DNA of 64,000 nt, taken from the NCBI RefSeq assembly GCF_003865075.1, contig NZ_BHWB01000003.1, forward strand, positions 124,001 to 188,000. The letters run 5' to 3'. Below the pieces are notes generated by a model. It was not told the origin of the DNA and ran no database searches. It saw only the letters and a list, made by a program, of their open reading frames with translations. Source of the DNA: Bacteroides faecalis (GTDB lineage: Bacteria > Bacteroidota > Bacteroidia > Bacteroidales > Bacteroidaceae). The translations under genes were made by a program, and so were the position numbers. Within the stretch, counting starts at the first letter, position 1. Every line of letters starts with the position of its first letter. Positions 9,654-17,692 of the stretch are shown piece after piece.

Positions 9654-10247
9654 TTATTGATTTTGATTTCTTACATTGATCTGATCCCGTATCTTAGCTG
9701 CCAGTTCATAATTTTCGGCCTTGATTGCTTTTTCTAATTCTTCTTCAAGTGATATGGAAGTGACATTGGAAGGTGCTGGGTTTTCCTGCTCCTCTTCGTC
9801 ATTATCGGAATCTTCACTACAGGTTCTCTTTTCATCCGACATATGGAGACATTCCTGTTCAAGGATCGAGTTATATATAAGAATCGGACAGTCTGCACGC
9901 ACAGCTAAAGCAATAGCATCTGAAGTACGTGCATCAATACGTGTAATTTCGTCGTCTTTTTTAAGGTAAATATAAGAATAAAAGATGCCTTCTTTTGCTT
10001 TGTAGATTAATACTCGGAGAAGACTTGCACCCATTACAGTAAGACTCGTCATAAACAAGTCATGAGTTAGAGGGCGAGGGGTTTTGATACCTTTCAGATA
10101 CAAAGCCGTAGCTTGGGCTTCCGCGGGACCGATGATGATGGGCAACTGTCGTTCGCCGTTTACTTCACCTAGCAACATGGCAAAAGCACCTACTTGTGCC
10201 TGGCTATTTGTGATATTTATAACTTGTAATTCTATCTTTTTATCCAT
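9654..10247 (-). CDS. Bifunctional nuclease family protein (BFN/DUF151) with UVR motif
   Basis: The start is set at the ATG at 10247 (MDKKIELQVINITNSQAQVG); a longer frame would overlap the upstream transporter gene. The product is 197 residues: a BFN/DUF151 domain (LPIIIGPAEAQATALYLKG, LTHDLFMTSL, RIDARTSDAIALAVR), then an acidic linker near residues 135-160, then a C-terminal UVR-type helix pair (LEKAIKAENYELAAKIRDQI). Plant and bacterial homologues have been reported to have RNase/DNase activity, but the physiological role in Bacteroides is not known. It is encoded between a transporter and rsmE. Confidence 0.85.
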   Translation of the reverse strand: MDKKIELQVINITNSQAQVGAFAMLLGEVNGERQLPIIIGPAEAQATALYLKGIKTPRPLTHDLFMTSLTVMGASLLRVLIYKAKEGIFYSYIYLKKDDEITRIDARTSDAIALAVRADCPILIYNSILEQECLHMSDEKRTCSEDSDNDEEEQENPAPSNVTSISLEEELEKAIKAENYELAAKIRDQINVRNQNQ

Positions 10248-10258
10248 TGTTCTTTTAC

Positions 10259-11509
10259 TTAATTTTCTAGCTTTCCTCGTTGGTGCTTGTATTTGAATAC
10301 TAACGCAAATAAAATGCCTATAACTAAGGCATAAGCTGCAAAAATAAGCCATATATCAACCCATTCGCGGCTAACTAACTGACCATTAGCATATACAGAG
10401 AAAGCGTCTACTACAGCACCACTGGCATATCCTCCTATAATCGCACCTAATCCGTTGGTCATCATGAAGAATAACCCTTGTGCACTGGCACGAATGGAAG
10501 AATTTGTCTCTTGTTCAACAAACAACGAACCTGAAATGTTGAAAAAGTCAAAAGCCATGCCATAAACGATCATAGAAAGAATAAGCATCCATAAACCACT
10601 TCCCGGATCTCCGAAACCGAACAATCCAAAACGGAATACCCACGCAAACATACTGATAAGCATTACCTGCTTGATTCCGAAATGTTTCAGAAAGAAAGGT
10701 ATGGCAAGGATGAATAATGTCTCAGACATCTGTGATATAGATAACAGGATCACCGAATGTTTCACACCAAAAGAATCTGCAAATTCCGGAATGTTGGCAA
10801 AACTGCCGAGGAAGAGGTCCCCATATGTATTTGTAATCTGTAGTGCCGCTCCCAAAAGCATGGAGAATAAGAAGAAAATGGCCATTTTCTTTCTTTTAAA
10901 TAATACCAGTGCATCCAGCCCAAAAGAGGAAAGAAGTGATTTTTTCTCAGTCTTGGCAGGAGGGCAGGCTGGGAGAGTGAAAGAATACAGTCCCAACAAT
11001 AAAGCAGATGCACCACCTACATAAAGTTGGGCACTTGAATTTTTAAAACCGGTAAGGTCTACCGCCCACATGGCGCAGATAAAACCGATAGTTCCCCACA
11101 CGCGGATTGGGGGAAAATCTTTGATCAGATCGCATTTATATTGTTCCAATGCATTGTACGAAACTGTATTAGCGAGTGATAGAGTAGGCATATATACCAG
11201 TAGATTGAGTAGCATAGCCCAATACATTTGGTCGTATCCGGTAACTGTAGAAGCATAAAAAAGACATGCAGCACCTGCTATGTGGCAAAGTCCGTATAAG
11301 CGTTCGGCATTGAACCATTTATCGGCAATAATACCGATAAGGCCAGGCATGATCAGGGAAGCAATTCCCATAGTGGCGAAAATGGCTCCGATTTGTCCTC
11401 CTTCGAAATGAAGTTCTCTACCCATATACCCACCTAATGAAATTAACCATGAACCCCATACAAAGAATTGCAGGAAATTCATAATGATCAAACGAACTTT
11501 TACACTCAT
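10259..11509 (-). CDS. MFS transporter, nucleoside:H+ symporter family
   Basis: About 416 residues from the ATG at 11509 (MSVKVRLIIMNFLQFFVWG), with 12 predicted membrane helices. The N-terminal NFLQFFVWGSWLISLGGYMG and the later SFDFFNISGSLFVEQET-like segment (frame AFDFFNISGS) are characteristic of the NupG/XapB nucleoside permease group. It should import nucleosides with protons across the inner membrane, though the substrate is inferred from family only. A longer upstream start (11554) is possible but adds polar residues. A -7 box at 11552-11559 supports the shorter start. It heads the minus-strand run toward rsmE. Confidence 0.8.
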   Translation of the reverse strand: MSVKVRLIIMNFLQFFVWGSWLISLGGYMGRELHFEGGQIGAIFATMGIASLIMPGLIGIIADKWFNAERLYGLCHIAGAACLFYASTVTGYDQMYWAMLLNLLVYMPTLSLANTVSYNALEQYKCDLIKDFPPIRVWGTIGFICAMWAVDLTGFKNSSAQLYVGGASALLLGLYSFTLPACPPAKTEKKSLLSSFGLDALVLFKRKKMAIFFLFSMLLGAALQITNTYGDLFLGSFANIPEFADSFGVKHSVILLSISQMSETLFILAIPFFLKHFGIKQVMLISMFAWVFRFGLFGFGDPGSGLWMLILSMIVYGMAFDFFNISGSLFVEQETNSSIRASAQGLFFMMTNGLGAIIGGYASGAVVDAFSVYANGQLVSREWVDIWLIFAAYALVIGILFALVFKYKHQRGKLEN

Positions 11510-11551
11510 AACTTTTCTAATTTGTGTTTCTCTTTTATTGAATAATAGATG

Positions 11552-11559
11552 CAAATATA
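11552..11559 (-). promoter_or_regulatory. Bacteroides -7 box upstream of the nucleoside transporter
   Basis: TATATTTG on the minus strand matches TAnnTTTG and lies 42 bp before the chosen start codon. No TTTG is seen at the expected -33 distance. Confidence 0.5.
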
Positions 11560-11647
11560 ATATTTTCGTTGATTGAATGGTTAAGTAAATCGATAAAAAG
11601 GTAATATAATGGGATAAAAAGAAGTGGAATCGTAAAGAAAGGTATAT

Positions 11648-11678
11648 AAAAAAAGAAGGCTATCTATCCCAGACAGCC
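11648..11678 (-). terminator. Rho-independent terminator of the candidate small RNA
   Basis: On the minus strand GGCTGTCT, loop GGGAT, AGATAGCC form an 8-bp stem with one G-U pair, followed by TTC and a run of seven T. Confidence 0.75.
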
Positions 11679-11716
11679 AATCTTTATTAACCTTAAATCT
11701 AATACCATGAAAAACA
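11648..11716 (-). ncRNA. Candidate small RNA ending in an intrinsic terminator
   Basis: Between the transporter and the RlmI-type gene there is no ORF, yet the minus strand carries a complete small transcription unit. A TATATTTG -7 box at 11722-11729 predicts initiation near 11715, and a terminator stem at 11658-11678 ends about 60 nt later, giving an RNA of roughly 65-70 nt. The stretch between (rich in A and T, with no start codon plus SD) is not coding. An alternative is that the hairpin around the -7 box terminates the RlmI-type gene and that the second hairpin is a back-up terminator. Confidence 0.45.
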
Positions 11717-11754
11717 CAGTGCAAATATACTGTGTTTTATGTTATATAACATAA
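11713..11754 (-). promoter_or_regulatory. -7 box framed by inverted repeats
   Basis: TATATTTG (11722-11729, minus) lies inside a perfect 10-bp inverted repeat (AAAACACAGT at 11711-11720, ACTGTGTTTT at 11729-11738). Immediately upstream is a perfect 18-bp palindrome, 11737-11754 (TTATGTTATATAACATAA), centred about where the -33 element would be. This arrangement suggests an operator over the promoter. The 10-bp repeat followed by T residues could instead serve as the terminator of the gene ending at 11841. Confidence 0.45.
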
Positions 11755-11840
11755 TGTTTTGATGGGAATATTCTATTTGTTAACTCTAATTAACTTTGAT
11801 GGCGTTTTTATTCTGTTATAGAGTCCAAAAGTATCAAGGA

Positions 11841-13019
11841 TTACTCAACGTACAGTACCAATCCCTTTAGGTATTCACCTTCCGGATGATAAATATTAAC
11901 CGGATGATCGGCAGGTTGAGTCAGCTGGTGAAGAATACGAACGCTACGACCAGACATAGCTGCTGCTGTGAATACTGCTGTACGGAAATTATCTTTGGTA
12001 ACTACTTGCGAACAAGAGAATGTAAACAGGATACCTCCCGGTTTTATTTTTTCGAAAGCTTTTGCATTCAACTTCCGGTAGCCTTGCAGTGCATTTCTCA
12101 GTGCATCCTTGTGCTTGGCAAAAGCCGGCGGATCAAGAATGATCAAATCGTATTGATCTCCCATGCGATCGAGATATTTGAAGGCATCTTCGGCAAAAGC
12201 CTCGTGACGTGGATCACCGGGGAAATTCAATTCTACATTTTTATTCGTCAAGTCAATTGCTTTGGCGGAACTATCTACAGAATGAACGAGTTTAGCTCCT
12301 CCACGCATAGCGTAGAACGAAAAGCCACCGGTGTAGCAGAACATGTTCAGTACGGAACGGTCTTTAGCATAACGTTCCAATAATGAACGATTTTCTCTCT
12401 GGTCTACAAAAAAACCGGTTTTCTGTCCTTTCAACCAATCTACATGAAATTTCAGACCGTATTCCTGAGCTACGTTATCACTACTTCCTCCTTTCAGAAA
12501 ACCGTTTTCAGGGAAGAGATCGGCTTTGAAAGGAAGGGTTGTTTCTGATTTATAATAGATGTTTTCAATTTTATCTCCCATTACTTCGGACAATGCTTCC
12601 GCAATTACCATACGGTCTATGTGCATTCCGGCAGAGTGTGCTTGCATGACAGCGGTTTTTGCATAAATGTCAATGACTAATCCGGGTAAATTGTCACCTT
12701 CTCCATGTACCAGACGATAAGTGTTGTTCGTCGGATTGACAGAGATACCAATGCTGCGGCGCATATCATAGGCGATAGCTAGTTTACGTTTCCAGAAATC
12801 CGGATTAATAGGCTCTTGTTGGAAGGAAAGCACTCGTACAGCTATACTTCCAATCTGGAAATGACCTTCGGCTATAAACTCTTTTTTCGAGGTATATACT
12901 TCTACTACTTCACCTTCTTCGGGTTCTCCGTCGATATGGGAAATAGCTCCGGAGAAAATCCAGGGATGAAATCTTTTAAGAGATTCTTCTTTACCGGGTT
13001 TGAGATATACTTTATGCAT
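11841..13019 (-). CDS. RlmI-type class I rRNA large-subunit cytosine methyltransferase
   Basis: A 392-residue methyltransferase. The N-terminal PUA domain (LKPGKEESLKRFHPWIFSGA) is followed by an EEHD-like region and a Rossmann SAM-binding domain. Key motifs are GQKTGFFVDQRENR near 205-218, NMFCYTGGFSFYA for SAM binding, the catalytic LDPPAFAKHK, and FSCS, whose Cys is expected to be the nucleophile of m5C methyltransferases. E. coli RlmI modifies C1962 of 23S rRNA. The exact target here is inferred. It is followed by 331 bp without a long gene and probably shares a transcript with the exonuclease gene 45 bp upstream. Confidence 0.85.
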   Translation of the reverse strand: MHKVYLKPGKEESLKRFHPWIFSGAISHIDGEPEEGEVVEVYTSKKEFIAEGHFQIGSIAVRVLSFQQEPINPDFWKRKLAIAYDMRRSIGISVNPTNNTYRLVHGEGDNLPGLVIDIYAKTAVMQAHSAGMHIDRMVIAEALSEVMGDKIENIYYKSETTLPFKADLFPENGFLKGGSSDNVAQEYGLKFHVDWLKGQKTGFFVDQRENRSLLERYAKDRSVLNMFCYTGGFSFYAMRGGAKLVHSVDSSAKAIDLTNKNVELNFPGDPRHEAFAEDAFKYLDRMGDQYDLIILDPPAFAKHKDALRNALQGYRKLNAKAFEKIKPGGILFTFSCSQVVTKDNFRTAVFTAAAMSGRSVRILHQLTQPADHPVNIYHPEGEYLKGLVLYVE

Positions 13020-13064
13020 GGTCGTTTATTTTAGATAGAATAGAAATGAAATACTATTTGTCAA

Positions 13065-13724
13065 TTATTTGTTAGTTGTTGCCGGAGAATTGGTAATTGC
13101 TTCTTTCTCAGGTGAAGGAAGATTCTCAACTTCATAATCCCCTGTACGTTTAAGTTCTTGCAAGAGATTGTAAATGTTAAGACATGCCCAAGCGTCAGTG
13201 GCGGCGTATTGTTTTTGTCCGTCACTTAATACGTCAGCTTCCCAATTGGATAATCGTTGTGATTTGGAGATCTTTTCTTTAAACAAGATGCCATATATTT
13301 TCTGCAAACTCTTGTCTAGTATTCCGAATTGGCGTACATAATCCTGTAACTCGACACAATTCTTTTGATTAAAAGGGGCCCGCTTATGCAACATCATGAA
13401 ATCATCTTTCAACGAAAGTCCCACTTTGATAATATTCGGATTTTCTAATAGATCAATGAGTGGCTGTATAAGTCCCATCATGTTGAGGCGGAACAGAAAA
13501 CAGCATTCATCTGAAGAAATCTGAAGGAGAGCTACCTTGTGAGATTGGCCTTTGGTAAAAGACGGACGTGTTTCGCTGTCAATACCCAATATGGGTTGCG
13601 ATTGGAGATATTCAACCGCCTTGATTGTTTCCATTTCCGATTGGATAACATGAATCCGTCCCGGAAAAACAGTTTTCGGGAGATCTTTTATTTCGTCTTT
13701 ATTTATAGTTCTTTTTAATATCAT
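13065..13724 (-). CDS. 3'-5' exonuclease domain protein (RNase D/WRN-like)
   Basis: A 219-residue DEDDy exonuclease. Exo I is LGIDSETRPSF (Asp49, Glu51), Exo II is VGLSLKDDFMML and Exo III is YAATDAWACLNIY with the Y-x3-D pair. It lacks the HRDC domain of RNase D, so it is a stand-alone exonuclease that could act on RNA or DNA ends. The gene begins 5 bp after the DUF5063 gene on the same strand. Confidence 0.85.
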   Translation of the reverse strand: MILKRTINKDEIKDLPKTVFPGRIHVIQSEMETIKAVEYLQSQPILGIDSETRPSFTKGQSHKVALLQISSDECCFLFRLNMMGLIQPLIDLLENPNIIKVGLSLKDDFMMLHKRAPFNQKNCVELQDYVRQFGILDKSLQKIYGILFKEKISKSQRLSNWEADVLSDGQKQYAATDAWACLNIYNLLQELKRTGDYEVENLPSPEKEAITNSPATTNK

Positions 13725-13729
13725 TTTGT

Positions 13730-14410
13730 TTATTCGTCATCATGACAATGGCAGCCGTCTTCGTGGCAGTGACAATCATGATCATCGCAATGGCATTCAT
13801 CATGGTCGTGGCAATGGAAATCATCTTCTCCACAACAATAATTGTCATTGTCTGGTTCGTTATATTCTTCTTCGTTATTCTCATCTTCTTCGTCATTCTG
13901 GTTGTATTTCACATCGTGAAGTGCACGTAGTGTATTCACTAGTTTCTGTCCCCAGAGCATTCCGAAGTTTTCCTGGCAGATGGTCAATGAATCGTTCATC
14001 GTTTCATTCAATCCGAGTTGGAAGACGAAAATAAAATCTTTAATGTCCTGGTAGATATCAGCCAAATCTTCCGAAATAGATTTCTTGATGGGCTGATCGC
14101 TATAAGCCATGTCCTGTACGAATACATCCAGATAATCATCTTTTTCTCCCATTAAACCTGCTAGGTTTATACGCAGAATTTCATAAATTTCTTCAGTGAC
14201 ATACGTTTCAGGAGCCTCGTCTCCAATAGTTTCACATTTGGGAAGCATAGAAGCTTTCAGATAGAGTAGAGGCAATATTTTGAGTGACGTATCAACGAAA
14301 GTACTACGTTTCATACTCTCGGCGCGTTCGAGAAATCCACAGAACTCGGCGGCCACCGTTACAAATTCAATTACATTCTTTTCGAATATCGTTTGGCTCT
14401 CTTTTTCCAT
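13730..14410 (-). CDS. DUF5063 protein with a Cys/His/Asp-rich metal-binding-like tail
   Basis: 226 residues. The first ~165 form a helical DUF5063-type domain (FVTVAAEFCGFLERA, AYSDQPIKKSISEDLADIYQDI). This is followed by an acidic stretch (NDEEDENNEEEYNE) and then about 35 residues made mostly of Cys, His and Asp (pattern DFHCHDHDECHCDDHDCHCH). The tail should bind several transition-metal ions such as Zn, Ni or Cu; this is inference from composition. Function is unknown. It is divergent from ftsK and co-directional with the exonuclease gene. Confidence 0.7.
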   Translation of the reverse strand: MEKESQTIFEKNVIEFVTVAAEFCGFLERAESMKRSTFVDTSLKILPLLYLKASMLPKCETIGDEAPETYVTEEIYEILRINLAGLMGEKDDYLDVFVQDMAYSDQPIKKSISEDLADIYQDIKDFIFVFQLGLNETMNDSLTICQENFGMLWGQKLVNTLRALHDVKYNQNDEEDENNEEEYNEPDNDNYCCGEDDFHCHDHDECHCDDHDCHCHEDGCHCHDDE

Positions 14411-14430
14411 AATCAGCTTGATTTGAAACG

Positions 14431-14438
14431 CAAAGGTA
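14431..14438 (-). promoter_or_regulatory. -7 box for the DUF5063-exonuclease-RlmI unit
   Basis: TACCTTTG on the minus strand, 21 bp before the start codon at 14410. No clear -33 element. Confidence 0.5.
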
Positions 14439-14480
14439 AGAAAAAGGATTGAATGAGCGCAGTGCTCGTTATTTTTTTAT

Positions 14481-14488
14481 TATTTTTG
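14481..14488 (+). promoter_or_regulatory. -7 box for ftsK
   Basis: TATTTTTG matches TAnnTTTG and lies 38 bp before the ftsK start. Just upstream, AATGAGC-GCAGT-GCTCGTT (14452-14470) can form a 7-bp hairpin that sits between the two divergent promoters. Confidence 0.5.
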
Positions 14489-14525
14489 CAGCTTAGATTC
14501 AGATTCTAATTTATTAAAAGATATA

Positions 14526-17018
14526 ATGTTCATGGCAAAAAAGAAATTAGATAAGGAGGCAGATAAGACTCCATCTTCCCCTGGTAAGATTGCTGCGTAT
14601 TTTAAGAATGAGACGATCCATTTTGTGATTGGATTGATGTTAGTTATCTTTTCTGTTTATTTATTGTTGGCATTTTCCTCCTTCTTTGCTACGGGAGCGG
14701 CTGACCAGAGTATCATTGATAGTGGTAATCCCGCCGATTTGGCAGCAGTAGATAATCATGTGAAGAACTATGCCGGTTCGCGTGGAGCGCAGTTGGCAAG
14801 CTATTTAATTAATGACTGTTTCGGAGTCTCTTCTTTCTTTATCCTTGTCTTTTTGGCAGTGGCAGGATTGAAGTTGATGCAAGTACGCATTGTTCGTTTA
14901 TGGAAGTGGTTTATTGGCTGTACTCTCTTACTGGTTTGGTTCTCTGTCTTTTTCGGATTTGCTTTTATGGATCATTATCAGGATTCTTTCCTCTACTGGG
15001 GAGGTATGCATGGTTATAATGTGAGTCGTTGGCTGATATCTCAAATAGGTGTGCCTGGTGTATGGATGCTTTTGTTGGTCACAGCGATTTGTTTCTTTAT
15101 ATATATGAGTGCACGAACTGTTATTTGGCTGCGCAAATTATTTGCGTTGAATTTCTTGAAACGGAAGCAAAAAGAAGAAGGTCAGGTGCCACCGACGGGA
15201 GAAACACAAGAGTTTACTACCTCTCAGCCACAAGAAGTGGAATTTAACCTGAAGAGAACTTATAAACAAAATCCTCCTGCACCGATAAAAGATGTGCCAG
15301 TTGAAGAACCGCAGGATGATTCATTCTTATACCATTCAGAATCGGAGACTGCTTCTAAAGAAGCGAATGAAGATGAAGTAACAATGGTTTTTGAACCGGC
15401 GGCTCCCAATGCAACAGTTGTATCAACAGAAGACTCCGGCAATGGATTTGAACCGGGATTTGATGTAGAACCGGCTCCTGAAGAAGAAGAATACCAGGGT
15501 CCTGAAGTAGAACCTTATAACCCGACTAAAGATTTGGAGAATTACCGATTCCCGACTATCGACCTGATGAAGCATTTTGAGAATGATGATCCTACTATTG
15601 ATATGGATGAGCAAAATGCAAATAAGGACCGTATCATCAATACATTACGTAGTTTTGGTATTGAGATTAGTACGATTAAAGCAACGGTGGGGCCTACGGT
15701 TACTCTGTATGAGATTACTCCTGAACAAGGAGTACGAATCTCTAAAATCCGCGGTTTGGAAGATGATATTGCATTGAGTTTGTCTGCTGACGGTATTCGT
15801 ATCATTGCTCCGATACCAGGCAAAGGTACAATCGGTATTGAAGTCCCGAATAAGAATCCGAAGATGGTATCCGGTCAGAGCGTGATCGGGAGTAAGAAAT
15901 TCCAGGAATCTAAATTTGACTTGCCGATTGTACTGGGTAAAACCATTACCAACGAAGTATTTATGTTCGACCTTTGCAAGATGCCACACGTGCTGGTGGC
16001 AGGTGCGACCGGTCAGGGTAAGTCTGTTGGATTGAATGCTATCATTACCTCTTTATTATATAAGAAACATCCGGCTGAATTGAAGTTTGTATTGGTCGAT
16101 CCCAAAAAAGTTGAGTTCAGTATCTATTCGGTTATTGAAAACCACTTCCTGGCGAAGCTTCCTGACGGAGGGGAACCGATTATTACCGATGTGACAAAAG
16201 TAGTTCAGACATTGAATTCGGTTTGTGTGGAAATGGATACGCGTTACGACCTGTTGAAAATGGCTCATGTGCGTAACGTGAAAGAATATAATGATAAATT
16301 TATCAATCGTCGTCTGAACCCTGAAAAAGGGCATAAGTTTATGCCTTATATAGTGGTGGTGATCGATGAGTTTGGAGATTTGATTATGACTGCTGGTAAG
16401 GAGGTTGAACTTCCTATCGCCCGTATTGCCCAGTTGGCACGTGCAGTTGGTATTCATATGATTATTGCTACACAGAGGCCGACTACGAATATTATTACCG
16501 GTACGATTAAAGCCAACTTCCCGGCTCGTATTGCATTCCGCGTTTCTGCTATGATGGACTCTCGTACTATTCTTGACCGTCCGGGGGCCAACCGACTGAT
16601 AGGTAAAGGGGATATGCTTTTCTTGCAGGGTGCTGATCCGGTACGTGTGCAATGTGCTTTTATCGATACGCCGGAAGTAGAAGAAATTACGAAGTTTATT
16701 GCCCGTCAGCAAGGTTATCCTACTCCGTTCTTCTTGCCCGAATTTGTCAGTGAAGATAGTGGTAATGATGTGGGTGAAATAGACATGGGACGTCTTGATC
16801 CGTTGTTTGAAGATGCTGCCCGCTTGGTTGTGATTCACCAGCAGGGATCTACTTCGTTGATTCAACGTAAATTTGCAATCGGTTACAATCGTGCCGGACG
16901 TATCATGGATCAGCTTGAAAAGGCTGGAATCGTAGGACCTACCCAAGGTAGCAAAGCGCGTGACGTACTTTGTATGGATGAGAATGATCTTGAAATGCGT
17001 TTGAACAATTTGCAATAA
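14526..17018 (+). CDS. ftsK: DNA translocase FtsK/SpoIIIE
   Basis: An 830-residue septal DNA pump that moves chromosome dimers and termini through the closing septum. Four membrane helices lie in the first ~200 residues. A Pro/Glu-rich linker spans about 210-340. The RecA-like motor has Walker A GATGQGKSVG near 491-500, VDPKKVEFSIY, and the Walker B-containing VVIDEFGDLIM. The C-terminal gamma winged helix (VVIHQQGSTSLIQRKFAIGYNRAGRI) should read polarity sequences. A second ATG two codons later (14532, MAKKKLDKEA) is an equally good start. It leads a plus-strand set with lolA and trxB. Confidence 0.95.
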   Translation: MFMAKKKLDKEADKTPSSPGKIAAYFKNETIHFVIGLMLVIFSVYLLLAFSSFFATGAADQSIIDSGNPADLAAVDNHVKNYAGSRGAQLASYLINDCFGVSSFFILVFLAVAGLKLMQVRIVRLWKWFIGCTLLLVWFSVFFGFAFMDHYQDSFLYWGGMHGYNVSRWLISQIGVPGVWMLLLVTAICFFIYMSARTVIWLRKLFALNFLKRKQKEEGQVPPTGETQEFTTSQPQEVEFNLKRTYKQNPPAPIKDVPVEEPQDDSFLYHSESETASKEANEDEVTMVFEPAAPNATVVSTEDSGNGFEPGFDVEPAPEEEEYQGPEVEPYNPTKDLENYRFPTIDLMKHFENDDPTIDMDEQNANKDRIINTLRSFGIEISTIKATVGPTVTLYEITPEQGVRISKIRGLEDDIALSLSADGIRIIAPIPGKGTIGIEVPNKNPKMVSGQSVIGSKKFQESKFDLPIVLGKTITNEVFMFDLCKMPHVLVAGATGQGKSVGLNAIITSLLYKKHPAELKFVLVDPKKVEFSIYSVIENHFLAKLPDGGEPIITDVTKVVQTLNSVCVEMDTRYDLLKMAHVRNVKEYNDKFINRRLNPEKGHKFMPYIVVVIDEFGDLIMTAGKEVELPIARIAQLARAVGIHMIIATQRPTTNIITGTIKANFPARIAFRVSAMMDSRTILDRPGANRLIGKGDMLFLQGADPVRVQCAFIDTPEVEEITKFIARQQGYPTPFFLPEFVSEDSGNDVGEIDMGRLDPLFEDAARLVVIHQQGSTSLIQRKFAIGYNRAGRIMDQLEKAGIVGPTQGSKARDVLCMDENDLEMRLNNLQ

Positions 17019-17037
17019 AAGAGCGTTATATAAGTAA

Positions 17038-17679
17038 ATGATGAAATACATTTTTAGTGTTTTAATAGCTTTACTGTCATGGCCTGTGGTTGCTCAGCAA
17101 TCACAGGCTAAAACTGTTTTAGACAAGGCTGCCGAAGCTTTCCGGAAAGCGGGAGGAATACAGGCAGAGTTTAGTGTGAAATATTATAATAATGGGCAGT
17201 TTGCAGGAACTTCCAGTGGTGTGATTCGTTTGAAAGGAGAGAGGTTTCAACTGCAAACTCCTGAAGCAGCTACATGGTTTGATGGGAAAACACAGTGGAG
17301 TTATCTGGAAAATAGTGAAGAAGTGAACATCACTACTCCTACTCAAGAAGAATTGCAATCTATCAACCCATATACCTTATTGTATATGTATCAGAAGGGT
17401 TTTTCATATAAGCTGGGTTCTGTTAAGAGCTTCGGTGGAAAATCGATAACGGAAGTGATTCTGACGGCAACTAGCAAGAAACAGGACTGGGAGTCTATCA
17501 CTCTTTATGTTACTCCGGATACGTATCAGCCCGTTTTTATAATGCTTCAACAGCGTGGTGTAAAAAATCGAAGTGAAATCACGATTACCGGCTATAAAAC
17601 AGGATTGAACTATCCTGATACTGAATTTGTTTTCGACCGAAAACAATATCCGAATGTAGAAATTATAGATTTAAGATAA
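17038..17679 (+). CDS. LolA-like outer-membrane lipoprotein carrier
   Basis: 213 residues with a signal peptide ending near residue 20 (LLSWPVVAQQ). The mature part has the half-barrel lipoprotein-carrier pattern (DKAAEAFRKAGGIQAEFSVKY, GVIRLKGERFQLQTPEAATWFDGKTQW). The family shuttles lipoproteins across the periplasm. It starts 19 bp after ftsK and ends 13 bp before trxB, and ftsK-lolA adjacency is common in many bacteria. Confidence 0.85.
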   Translation: MMKYIFSVLIALLSWPVVAQQSQAKTVLDKAAEAFRKAGGIQAEFSVKYYNNGQFAGTSSGVIRLKGERFQLQTPEAATWFDGKTQWSYLENSEEVNITTPTQEELQSINPYTLLYMYQKGFSYKLGSVKSFGGKSITEVILTATSKKQDWESITLYVTPDTYQPVFIMLQQRGVKNRSEITITGYKTGLNYPDTEFVFDRKQYPNVEIIDLR

Positions 17680-17692
17680 AAGAGATCAGAAG

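Noticed and set aside
16056-17051. 331-codon open frame on the minus strand inside ftsK
   Set aside because: It is fully antisense to the FtsK motor domain, has no recognisable motif and arises from codon bias of the real gene.
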